Shown piece after piece: positions 22,025 to 29,815 of a stretch of 32,838 bases of DNA. Position 1 is the first letter of the stretch. The number at the start of each line of letters is the position of its first letter. Below the pieces are notes generated by a model that saw only the letters and a program-made list of their open reading frames with translations, did not search any database and was not told the origin of the DNA. The DNA is taken from contig JAIEQG010000159.1 of assembly GCA_019747905.1 (NCBI GenBank), positions 1-32,838 on the forward strand, given 5' to 3'. The DNA is from Burkholderiales bacterium (GTDB lineage Bacteria > Pseudomonadota > Gammaproteobacteria > Burkholderiales > Ga0077523). The position numbers and the translations under genes were made by a program.

Positions 22025-24497
22025 CAGCGTGAGCACCGTGATCACCGAATCTCAGGCGATCCCCGAAACCGAAACCACCGTCGTCTTCGAAGTGAACGAC
22101 GTGCGCGCCGGCTACGGCCACGTCCCGGTGCTGCACGGCGTGTCGCTCGCGCTCGCGGCCGGTGACGCCCTGGGCATCGTCGGCCACAACGGCATGGGCA
22201 AGACCACCCTGCTGAAGGCGCTGATGGGGCTGTTGCCGGTCACCTCGGGCGTGATCACGCTGGACGGCGTCGACATCACGCGCGAACCGGCCCATGCCCG
22301 CAGCCGCCTCGGCATCGCCTACGTGCCGCAGGGCCGCGGCATCCTGCCTGCGCTCACCGCGCTCGACAATCTGCGCCTCGCATGGAGCCGCGAGACGGAG
22401 GAGACCGAGCAGGAGTCGCTCGATCGCGTGCTGGCACTATTTCCACGCCTCACGCAGTTGCTCGATCGGCGCGGCGGCAGCCTGTCGGGTGGCGAACAGC
22501 AATTGCTCGCACTCGCCCGCGCGCTGATGGCGAGTCCGTGGATGCTGCTGCTCGATGAACCGTCCGAAGGCATCCAGCCTTCCATCGTGCAGGAAATCGG
22601 ACAGACGCTGTCGACCCTCCGGCGCGACGCCGGGCTCACGATGATCGTGGTGGAGCAGAACCTCGATCTGGTGCTCGACGTCGCGAATCGCATCGCCGTG
22701 CTCGAGAAGGGGCGCATCGAGCGGGTGCTCGACACCGACAAGCTGGTCGGCGGCGAACTCGCCACGGTCTTGGGGCTAGGGGCGGCACGCATCACGCGCG
22801 GCACAGCACGCGCCGCGCTCGCTCCGGCTCGCGCACCTTCGATGCCGCAGCGTCCCGCAGCGGCGCCTGCTCGCACCGACACGCCGCGTGTCGACGTTCG
22901 CCCGCTTCCACAGTCATCGGGTCCGACCCGTCCGCCACCAGCGGCGACGGCACCCGCCATTCATTCGTCAGGGGTCACCATGGCAACCGTCAAACGTCCC
23001 ACCCTCGCGCAGATGAAGGAGGTCGTCGCCTCGCTCCACATGAGCATGTCGGATCGCGAAGTGACGGAATACATGGAGGTCATGGAAGGCGCGATGCAGG
23101 CCTACGACCGCATCGCACAGCTGCCGGACAACCTGCCCGCGGTGCGCTATCCGCGCACCCCCGGCTATCGACCCGGCGCGGCGGAGAACCCGATGAACGC
23201 CTGGGCGGTAAAGAGCGAAGTGCGCGGCGCGCCCTACGGCCCGCTGTCGGGCAAACGTGTGGTGCTGAAGGACAACGTGTGCCTCGCCGGCGTGCCGATG
23301 ATGAACGGCGCCTCGACTCTCGAAGGCTACGTGCCCGACGTCGACGCCACCGTGGTCACGCGCCTGCTCGATGCCGGTGCCACCATCGTCGGCAAGGCGC
23401 ACTGCGAATACTTCTGCCTTTCGGGCGGCAGCCACACGTGTGCAGCCGGCCCGGTGCACAACCCGTTCAAGTACGGTTACATGGCCGGCGGATCGTCGAG
23501 CGGTTCGGGTGCGCTGGTCGGTGCCGGCGAGGTGGAGATCGCGATCGGCGGTGACCAGGGCGGTTCCATCCGCATGCCGGCCGGGTGGTCCGGCTGCTAC
23601 GGGATGAAACCGACGCACGGCCTCGTGCCCTATACCGGGGTCATGCCGATCGAAGCGACGATCGATCACACCGGGCCGATGACCACTACGGTTGCCGACA
23701 ACGCGCTGGTTCTCGAAGTGCTCGCCGGGCCCGATGGCCTCGATCCGCGTCAGTACGACGTGCGCGTGGACAAGTACACCACCGCGCTCGGTCGCGGCGT
23801 CTCGGGACTGCGCATCGGCATCGTCACCGAAGGCTTCAACCGGCCCGAGAGCGAAAGCGACGTGGACCAGAAAGTGCGCGCCGCTGCCGATCGCTGTCGC
23901 GCGCTCGGAGCCACCGTGGAGGAAGTCTCGATCCCGATGCACCTCGACGGACCGGCGATCTGGACGCCGATCGCCCTCGAAGGGCTGCAGGCGCAGATGA
24001 TGAACGGCAACGGCATGGGCTTCAACTGGAAAGGCCTCTACACCACGAGCCTGCTCGATGCCCACGCCAATTGGCGCGCGCGGGCCAACGAGCTCTCGCA
24101 GACCTTGAAGCTCTCCATGATGGTGGGCGAGTACTTCATGAAGCAGTATCGGGGTCATTTCTATGCGAAGGCCCAGAACCTCGGGCGGCTACTGACGAAG
24201 GCCTACGACGACGCCTTCGGCCGCTTCGACCTGCTGCTCATGCCGACGCTGCCGATGAAGGCGATGCCGATTCCGCCCACCAACGCGCCGCTGTCGCTGT
24301 ATATCCAGAGCGGACTCGGCATGGTCAACAACACCTGCCCGTTCGACGTCACCGGGCATCCGGCCATGAGCATCCCCTGCGGCATGAGCCAAGGCCTGCC
24401 GATCGGCCTGATGCTGATCGCAAGGCACTACAACGAATCGACGATCTACCGCGCTGCGCACGCTTTCGAGCAGTTGGGGGATTGGCGGAACATGTGA
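22017..24497 (+). CDS. Fused UrtE/LivF-like ABC ATPase and amidase-signature hydrolase
   Basis: One uninterrupted frame of 826 residues holds two complete enzymes. Residues about 25-255 are a UrtE-type ATPase: Walker A GHNGMGKTT at 56-64, signature LSGGE at 156-160, Walker B D180, and EPSEGIQPSIVQEIG, which is characteristic of UrtE. Residues about 256-321 are a Pro/Ala/Arg/Thr-rich linker with no predicted fold. From M322 to the end is a full amidase-signature enzyme of about 505 residues. Its Ser-cisSer-Lys triad is K418 (VVLKDNV), S493 (GGSSSGSG) and S517 (GGDQGGSIRMPA). It resembles the amidases found with nitrile hydratases in Rhodococcus, which turn amides into acids and ammonia. ATG 22017 lies in a repeat; GTG 22029 is an alternative start. 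An internal ATG at 22980 with AGGGG upstream could also give free amidase. The genes before it encode the rest of the importer. Confidence 0.88.
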   Translation: MGASVSTVITESQAIPETETTVVFEVNDVRAGYGHVPVLHGVSLALAAGDALGIVGHNGMGKTTLLKALMGLLPVTSGVITLDGVDITREPAHARSRLGIAYVPQGRGILPALTALDNLRLAWSRETEETEQESLDRVLALFPRLTQLLDRRGGSLSGGEQQLLALARALMASPWMLLLDEPSEGIQPSIVQEIGQTLSTLRRDAGLTMIVVEQNLDLVLDVANRIAVLEKGRIERVLDTDKLVGGELATVLGLGAARITRGTARAALAPARAPSMPQRPAAAPARTDTPRVDVRPLPQSSGPTRPPPAATAPAIHSSGVTMATVKRPTLAQMKEVVASLHMSMSDREVTEYMEVMEGAMQAYDRIAQLPDNLPAVRYPRTPGYRPGAAENPMNAWAVKSEVRGAPYGPLSGKRVVLKDNVCLAGVPMMNGASTLEGYVPDVDATVVTRLLDAGATIVGKAHCEYFCLSGGSHTCAAGPVHNPFKYGYMAGGSSSGSGALVGAGEVEIAIGGDQGGSIRMPAGWSGCYGMKPTHGLVPYTGVMPIEATIDHTGPMTTTVADNALVLEVLAGPDGLDPRQYDVRVDKYTTALGRGVSGLRIGIVTEGFNRPESESDVDQKVRAAADRCRALGATVEEVSIPMHLDGPAIWTPIALEGLQAQMMNGNGMGFNWKGLYTTSLLDAHANWRARANELSQTLKLSMMVGEYFMKQYRGHFYAKAQNLGRLLTKAYDDAFGRFDLLLMPTLPMKAMPIPPTNAPLSLYIQSGLGMVNNTCPFDVTGHPAMSIPCGMSQGLPIGLMLIARHYNESTIYRAAHAFEQLGDWRNM

Positions 24498-24508
24498 TGA
24501 GTACTGTT

Positions 24509-24624
24509 GCCCCCATCCCAGCCTTCCCCCGCCTGCGGCGGGGGAAGGAGTGCCGATGGTCGCTTTGCCTCAGAGGTGTACGTCCCCTCCCCCACCGGAG
24601 GTGGGGGAGGGTCAGGGTGGGGGC
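24509..24624. repeat. GC-rich palindromic intergenic repeat, copy 3 (inverted)
   Basis: The same arms appear in the opposite orientation relative to copy 1: GCCCCCATCCCAGCCTTCCCC at the left and GGGGAGGGTCAGGGTGGGGGC at the right. Inner hairpins are CCCCCGCC TGC GGCGGGGG and CTCCCCCACC GGA GGTGGGGGAG, and the shared GTGTACGTCCCC is also present. It fills the gap between the fused gene and the ligase-like gene. Its purine-rich right end provides the only ribosome-site-like sequence for the latter. Confidence 0.85.
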
Positions 24625-24633
24625 AATACGTTC

Positions 24634-26070
24634 GTGACCACCAACCCCTTCCGCTCCGCATGGCTGCGCGCCGCGACCGACACGGCCGGGCGGCCGCAAC
24701 GCGGCCTGTCGTACGTGGCCGGCGCCACCGATGTTCCGCTGCGCTTCATCACGCTGCCCGCGCTGCTCGACGAAGCGGTCGAGCGACATGGTGGTCACGA
24801 AGCCGCGTACTTCGCCGCCACCGGCCGGCGCTGGTCGTGGTACGACATGCGTACGCGTGCGGACGAAGTCGCTGCAGGACTGCTGGCGCTGGGACTCGGG
24901 CGCGGCGATCGCGTAGGACTTTGGGCGCCCACGTGCGAGGAGTGGCTCGGCACGTTCTTCGGCGCCGTGCGCGTCGGCGCGATCGTCGTGCCGTGCAACC
25001 CTGCGTGGAGCGAAGACGAACTCGCCCATGCGCTGAACGTCGCCGGTTGTCGTGCGCTCGTTCTGTCACGCTATGCCGGCAACCGCGACAACGTGGCAAC
25101 TCTGCGCGAACGGGTACCGGAGATCGATCGGCCTGCGCCTGGTGGCAGGCTCCACGCCGAACGCGTGCCGCGCCTGCGCCATGTCGTGCTGCTGGGCGAA
25201 GGTGCGACACCACCCGGCACGATGACGTTCAAGGCACTGCGCCGTCTCGCCGGGCCGGCGCAGTGGTCCCGGGTCGCGAGCGTAAGCGCCTCGCTCGATC
25301 CCGACGACGTGGCCGTCATCCAGTTCACCAGCGGTCCCGCTGCCCGGTCGCGCGGCGCGGCACTCACCCATCGCAGCCTTGCCAACAACGCGACGTTCGC
25401 TGCGGCGGCGATGGGGCTGTCCGCCGGAGACCGATTCTGCATCGCAGGTGCGCTCCATCACTGGTTCGGGCTCGGTCCCGGATTGCTCGCCGGCGTCGCA
25501 TCGGGAGCGACGATGGTCTTTCCGGGACCAGGCTTCGATCCGGCGAGGACTCTGGCTGCCATCGGCAGCCAACGCTGCACGGCATTGCATGCGACCCCAT
25601 CGATGTCGACGGCCCTCCTCGACCAGCCAACCCTGCGGTCCACCGATCTCACGCACCTGCACGGCGGGATCGTCGCGGGCGGACCGCTCAACCCGGAGAC
25701 GTTCCGTCGCATCGCCAGCGAACTCCACTTGCCCGGTCTGACCGTCGGCTACGGGAAGAGCGAATCGAGCCCGCTTGCGTTCCAGTCCTCGACCGGCGAT
25801 CCGTCCTCACGGCGTGCCGAAGCGATCGGCCACGTGCTGCCTCACGTGGAAGCAAAGGTCGTGGACGAACTCGGCCGCATCGTCCCGGTCGGCCAACGTG
25901 GCGAACTATGCGTCCGTGGCTACCTCACGATGAGCTTCTACTGGAAAGACCCGGAAGCGACCCGGTCGACCATCGATCCTGCCGGCTGGCTCCGCACCGG
26001 CGATCTCGCGACCCTCGACCCCGACGGCTGCTTGCAGGTCGTCGGGCGCGTCGCCGTCGCGGCTGCCTGA
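24634..26070 (+). pseudogene. C-terminally truncated AMP-binding acyl-CoA synthetase-like gene
   Basis: The frame encodes about 478 residues, whereas full acyl-CoA synthetases of this group have about 540-560. The N-terminal adenylation domain is recognisable throughout, including LSYVAGATDVPL, GDRVGLWAPTCEEWL and GWLRTGDLATLDPDG. The protein ends VVGRVAVAAA at the hinge, so the small C-terminal domain with the catalytic lysine (normally GRxKDMIIRGGENIYP) is missing. The phosphate-binding loop, normally TSGTTGFPKG, is TSGPAARSRG at 232-241, without the Thr-Thr-Gly and lysine. The YGMTETSP motif reads YGKSESSP at 373-380. Its stop is directly adjacent to the stop of the convergent amidase, so the end may have been lost in a rearrangement. 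The frame itself remains open, so a non-catalytic protein could still be made. The start GTG 24634 is tentative. Confidence 0.75.
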
Positions 26071-27480
26071 TCAGACCTTCGGCCGCTGGCGGTGCCAGGT
26101 GGTTTCGCGCTGATAGGCACGACCCGCACGCACCAGCAACGCTTCATCCCAGTGGCGCGACACGAGCTGGAACGAGACCGGCGTGTTCTTCGGCGTGAAG
26201 CCGGAAGTGAGGGTGATGGCCGGGCTGCCGGTCATGTCGAACGGCGAGGTGAAGCGCGTCAGCGCCACGAATGCGTTCGGGTCGTGGGCCAGTGTGGCCA
26301 TCTGAGCGATGGTCGGTGAAGCGATGAACTGGCCGGGAATCGCGAGCAGGTCGACCGACTGGAATACCGCGGCCACGCGCCCCGCGAAGTCGCGGCGACG
26401 AAGCAGGATCTTCTGATAGGCCGCTGCACTAACGCCGCGCGCAAGATCGATGAGGCCCGCCAACCCCGGGCCATACTCGGAACGCCGCGAGGGGAACGTT
26501 GCCTCGTGCGCCACGGCCGTTTCCACCGCGCAATGGGGCAGCCAGTCGCGCAGGATCTGATCCGTGTCCGGAAAGCGAACCTGCACGATCTGCGCACCCA
26601 GCCCGGTCAGGACGCGGATGGCTTCCTGGGTCGAACGCAGCATCACCGGCTCCACGCCCTCGCCGATGTAGCGCTCGTCGACGCCGACACGCACGCCGCT
26701 CAAGCTCCGGTCATCGCCGGCGAGATAGTCCGGCACCGGCTTCTGGGTGGCCGTCGGATCGTTCGGGTCGGCGCCCGCGATGGCGCCGAGCATGATCCCG
26801 CAATCGGATGCCGAGCGGCACATGGGGCCGAGGTGATCGAGCGACGCGGCGAGTTCGAATGCACCGTAGCGGGAGACTCGCCCCCAGGTGGGCTTGAGCC
26901 CGGTGACACCGTTCGCCGTGGACGGGAAGCGGATCGAGCCGCCGGTATCGGAGCCGATGGAGCCGAAACACAACCCGGCGGCCGTCGCCACGCCGGAACC
27001 GCTCGACGACGCGCCCGACCAATGATCCGGATGCCACGGGTTCACCGGCACGGTGACATCCGGATGGTGTTCCGCGAACGCCCCTTCGGTGAGCTGCAGC
27101 TTGCCGAGGCAGACCGCACCCGCGTCGTACAGTCGCTTCACCACCGTGCCGTCGAACGTCGGACGGAAGTTGCGATGAATCGGCATGCCTGCCGCCGTCG
27201 GTATGCCCTTCGTGTAGCAGAGGTCCTTGAGCGCCACCGGCACGCCGTGCAGTGCGCCGCGATAGCGCCGCTTGGCGATCTCGTCCTCGGCGCGCCGTGC
27301 CTGCTCCATCGCGAGTTCGGGCGTCACCAGCGCGTAGGAATGCAGGCGACCATCCACGGCGGCGATGCGATCGAGCATTGCCTCGGTCACTTCGACGGGC
27401 GAAACCTTGCGCGTCTGGATGAGATGCGCGACTTCGGTGAGTTCGAGGTAGTGCAGGTCGGTGGCGAGAGTCGTGGTCAT
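26071..27480 (-). CDS. Amidase-signature family hydrolase (GatA/AtzF-like)
   Basis: The 469-residue protein has the amidase-signature triad K85 (GVPVALKDL), S158 (SGASSSGSG) and S182 (SDTGGSIRFPS). The following segment NGVTGLKPTWGRVSRYGAF is typical of the family. It is not closely similar to the fused amidase in the N-terminal region, so the two are distinct family members rather than a recent duplication. Hydrolysis of an amide to acid and ammonia is expected; no gatB or gatC lies nearby, so tRNA amidotransferase function is unlikely. The start ATG 27480 has no strong ribosome site but lies 17 bases after the stop of the AmiC-like gene, suggesting cotranscription. Its 3' end abuts the truncated ligase-like gene. 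Confidence 0.92.
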   Translation of the reverse strand: MTTTLATDLHYLELTEVAHLIQTRKVSPVEVTEAMLDRIAAVDGRLHSYALVTPELAMEQARRAEDEIAKRRYRGALHGVPVALKDLCYTKGIPTAAGMPIHRNFRPTFDGTVVKRLYDAGAVCLGKLQLTEGAFAEHHPDVTVPVNPWHPDHWSGASSSGSGVATAAGLCFGSIGSDTGGSIRFPSTANGVTGLKPTWGRVSRYGAFELAASLDHLGPMCRSASDCGIMLGAIAGADPNDPTATQKPVPDYLAGDDRSLSGVRVGVDERYIGEGVEPVMLRSTQEAIRVLTGLGAQIVQVRFPDTDQILRDWLPHCAVETAVAHEATFPSRRSEYGPGLAGLIDLARGVSAAAYQKILLRRRDFAGRVAAVFQSVDLLAIPGQFIASPTIAQMATLAHDPNAFVALTRFTSPFDMTGSPAITLTSGFTPKNTPVSFQLVSRHWDEALLVRAGRAYQRETTWHRQRPKV

Positions 27481-27497
27481 GGTGGAACGGTTCTAGT

Positions 27498-28643
27498 CTA
27501 GTGGTCGACGGTACTCAGCGTGCGCGTCACCCTGAGCGCATGGCCATCCGCCCGCGCCAGATACACCGGGCAGCTCGGCTGGTCGTTGCCGCGCCACACG
27601 GCATCGCGCGCACTGCGGTAGCGCAGCGTCTCGCCCGGGGCCATGGGATGCGCGCCGCGCACGAGCATCGCCCCGAGAAAGTGCATTCCCTCGTAGGTGG
27701 ACTGGCCGAGCGCGTTCAGCGTCGGCGCGCGCGGGCCGCAGGTGGCGTGATAGCGCTCGCGGAAGGCGAGGTTGGCATCGGTGGGCAGGCTCGCGAAATA
27801 GGATCCCGCCACGTAAAGCTCCTCGGTGCAGTCCGCGCCGATCGCGAGCAGTTCGTTCTCTTCGATCGCGCACGACAGGCGGCGGATGGCACCGCTCAAT
27901 CCTTGCGCCGCAAAGGCGCGGTTGAACGCGACGGCATCCTGTCCGATCAGCGACAACAGGACTGCCTCTGCGCCGCTGGCTCCGAGCGCCGCGACCTCGG
28001 CCTCGAAATCATCGCACCCGAGAGGCATCAACGCTTCGTGCACCACCTCGCAACCAAGACGCCCCAGTACGCCGCGGGCCCATCGATGCGATTCGCGCGG
28101 CCAGACGTAGTCGTTGCCGACGAGGGCCCAGCGCCGGGGCGCGCGGCTCTCGCTCAACGCGGCCAGTGCCGGCACCAGCTGGTTGCCGGGAGTCTCGCCC
28201 AGGGTGAACACGCCCGGATGACGCTCACCGCCCTCATACAACGGCGTGTAGACATACGGGATCTCGCCACCGAGCACCGGAGCCAGCGCGTTGCGGACAC
28301 TGGAAATGTGCATGCCGACCACGGCATCGATCTCGCCGGCGTGCAGCAACTCGCCGACCTGGGCGGTCAGTCCGACGTTTTCACTGGCGCCATCGACGAC
28401 CTGCAGCCGAAGCTCGCGACCGCGGACTCCACCTTGTGCATTCAACTCGTCGGCCGCCAGCCGGGCGCAGGCGATGCACGAAGGACCCCAGATGCCCGCC
28501 GCTCCGCTGGTAGGGACCAGCAAGCCGACATTGATGGGCGGCTGCGCGTCCGCCGCGGGACCCTGCCAAGGCCACCCTGGCGCAAACCCTGCCTTCGGTC
28601 GGCCGCGTTGTCCGCCGCCAGACCATGCCAACTGTCCGATCAT
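27498..28643 (-). CDS. AmiC-like amide-binding protein (type I periplasmic-binding fold)
   Basis: With ATG 28643 the product is 381 residues. The fold is that of type I periplasmic-binding proteins (INVGLLVPTSGAAGIWG, ADELNAQGGVRGRELRL, GMHISSVRNALAPVL). The PLYEGGERHPGVFTLGETPGNQ and YVWPRESHRWARGVL segments closely recall Pseudomonas AmiC (PTPYEG, YIYPRESN), the cytoplasmic amide sensor that restrains the antiterminator AmiR. No clear signal peptide is visible at any of the possible starts (28643, 28682), which supports a cytoplasmic sensor role, but the start is uncertain and export cannot be excluded. It is followed 17 bases later by the amidase gene and is divergent from a MarR regulator. 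No AmiR-like ANTAR gene occurs in the window. Confidence 0.8.
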   Translation of the reverse strand: MIGQLAWSGGGQRGRPKAGFAPGWPWQGPAADAQPPINVGLLVPTSGAAGIWGPSCIACARLAADELNAQGGVRGRELRLQVVDGASENVGLTAQVGELLHAGEIDAVVGMHISSVRNALAPVLGGEIPYVYTPLYEGGERHPGVFTLGETPGNQLVPALAALSESRAPRRWALVGNDYVWPRESHRWARGVLGRLGCEVVHEALMPLGCDDFEAEVAALGASGAEAVLLSLIGQDAVAFNRAFAAQGLSGAIRRLSCAIEENELLAIGADCTEELYVAGSYFASLPTDANLAFRERYHATCGPRAPTLNALGQSTYEGMHFLGAMLVRGAHPMAPGETLRYRSARDAVWRGNDQPSCPVYLARADGHALRVTRTLSTVDH

Positions 28644-28700
28644 GAGTGCCCGAGGGATACCGGTCCGGGCGGGGCAGCGCATGGCCGCACGAGCCGGACG

Positions 28701-28728
28701 TGAAATCGACGAGTGAGCATGATAGGCT
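28701..28728. promoter_or_regulatory. Possible overlapping divergent promoters, AmiC-like / MarR
   Basis: On the plus strand TGAAAT (28701-28706) and TAGGCT (28723-28728) are 16 bases apart, ahead of the marR-like gene. On the minus strand TATCAT (28724-28719, five of six matches) could be the -10 of the AmiC-like gene, with TTGTCT 19 bases upstream of it. The two would overlap, which suits joint control by the MarR protein, but no clear operator palindrome is seen. Confidence 0.3.
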
Positions 28729-28770
28729 AACTTCCAGGATCCCAGACAAGACCTGCGCCCGCCATTCAGC

Positions 28771-29199
28771 GTGGAACAACCACCGATCACAGCGTCGCTC
28801 ACCTACCTGCTCGCCCAGGCCAATCGCGTGGTGAGCGGTGCGCTGGAGCGATCGCTCGCGGCTGAAGGCGCGCAGGTGGAACACTGGCGCATCCTCGAGG
28901 TGCTGTCGGACGAACAGGGCCGCTCGATGGGTGAGCTGGCACAACTGGTCCTGATGAATCACCCCGCCCTCACCAAGATGATGGACCGCATGGTGAGCCG
29001 TGGATGGGCGCATCGCGCCGCCGACGACGCCGACAGCCGCCGGGTGCTCGTATTCATCACCGACGAGGGCCTGGAGTTCGTCGCGCGCCTGCGGGAACGC
29101 GTCGAAAGCTATCAGGAATCGCTGTTCGACAGCATCGGCGATCGCCGTGCGGACCAGTTGAAGAAGCTGCTCAATACGCTGATACGCGAACACGGGTAG
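28771..29199 (+). CDS. MarR family transcriptional regulator
   Basis: The 142-residue protein has the winged-helix layout of MarR regulators. It has an N-terminal dimerisation helix (LTYLLAQANRVVSGALERSL), HTH helices around VEHWRILEVLSDEQGRSMGELA and LVLMNHPALTKMMDRMV, the wing DDADSRRVLVFITDEG, and a C-terminal dimerisation helix. MarR proteins usually repress neighbouring genes and release DNA on binding small aromatic or acidic ligands. The GTG start at 28771 is the only one preserving the full dimerisation helix. It is transcribed divergently from the AmiC-like/amidase pair, so it probably controls that operon and itself. A 9-bp hairpin follows its stop. Confidence 0.92.
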   Translation: MEQPPITASLTYLLAQANRVVSGALERSLAAEGAQVEHWRILEVLSDEQGRSMGELAQLVLMNHPALTKMMDRMVSRGWAHRAADDADSRRVLVFITDEGLEFVARLRERVESYQESLFDSIGDRRADQLKKLLNTLIREHG

Positions 29200-29204
29200 A
29201 CGAA

Positions 29205-29226
29205 TGCGAGGCCGTCAGGCCTCGCA
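29205..29226. terminator. Hairpin between convergent genes
   Basis: TGCGAGGCC and GGCCTCGCA form a perfect 9-bp stem with a GTCA loop six bases after the MarR stop. No T-run follows on either strand, so it would be a weak bidirectional terminator for marR and the opposing secreted-protein gene. Confidence 0.5.
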
Positions 29227-29317
29227 GTCCATCGACGATCGGGGATGCGTCCGTTGCGCGGCACCGGCACAGCGGCGGCGCAACGGCACGCGATCGCATC
29301 GAGCCGGGCGCTCACGA

Positions 29318-29815
29318 TCACTTCAGCTTGTAGGTGCCCTTGTTGTGGAAGCACCCCTGGAACCCGTCCTTGAGGGCCGACGGCCAGAACTCGAGTACGT
29401 ATTGGCCCTTGAGCGACATGCCTTCGTACTTCCCGGTCCCATGGGGTGCCGTGTAGGTACCGCCCGCACCGTCCGGATTCCCGTGGTACTCCAGATACCA
29501 CTTGTCGCCATCCTGGTCGGTGGCTTCGCAGACGCCGAAGTCCTGCATCTTGCCGTTGAGATTGGCGAAGGTTCCCAGGCACGTGGCGCCAGTGCGGTCG
29601 AAGGGCTTTCCCGCCGGCTCGGTCCGGATGTTGGCGACGTTACGGTAGTGACTGACCGTAACCTTGTCGCCTGACGCGAAACCTTCTCCCACGCCGGTTG
29701 CGCAGAAGTCGAACTCGAACGATCCCTCCTTCGGCATGTTCACCTTGCCGGCCCAGGCCGGCGTCACGACCGCCACTGCAACAGCGACTCCAACCCATCC
29801 GAACGCGCGCTTCAT
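29318..29815 (-). CDS. Small secreted protein of unknown function
   Basis: The 165-residue product has a signal peptide (MKRAFGWVGVAVAVAVVTPA, cleavage after AWA). The mature domain is about 143 residues, rich in Gly, aromatic residues and predicted beta strands. It has four cysteines (C38, C79, C96, C155), enough for two disulfide bonds after export. Alternating segments such as SGDKVTVSHYRNVANIRTE, KWYLEYHGN and GTGKYEGMSLKGQYVLEF suggest a small beta-barrel, but no family was recognised with confidence. The start ATG 29815 has AAGGAGG seven bases upstream. It is a single gene converging on marR. The stretch from 29816 to about 29971 holds its promoter region, and nothing else is seen there. 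Confidence 0.8.
   Translation of the reverse strand: MKRAFGWVGVAVAVAVVTPAWAGKVNMPKEGSFEFDFCATGVGEGFASGDKVTVSHYRNVANIRTEPAGKPFDRTGATCLGTFANLNGKMQDFGVCEATDQDGDKWYLEYHGNPDGAGGTYTAPHGTGKYEGMSLKGQYVLEFWPSALKDGFQGCFHNKGTYKLK

Noticed and set aside
22017..24497. Fusion of ATPase and amidase as a simple annotation artefact of overlapping frames
   Set aside because: Both halves are in the same frame with no stop codon between them and both have complete catalytic motifs; only a base-level sequencing error could undo it.
14389..24624. GC-rich repeats as a possible CRISPR array
   Set aside because: The copies are kilobases apart, are palindromic rather than regularly spaced, and have no cas gene near them.
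24507..26198. Long plus-strand frame of about 563 codons overlapping the ligase-like gene in another frame
   Set aside because: The translation is Arg-rich and matches no family; the 24634 frame carries the recognisable adenylation domain.
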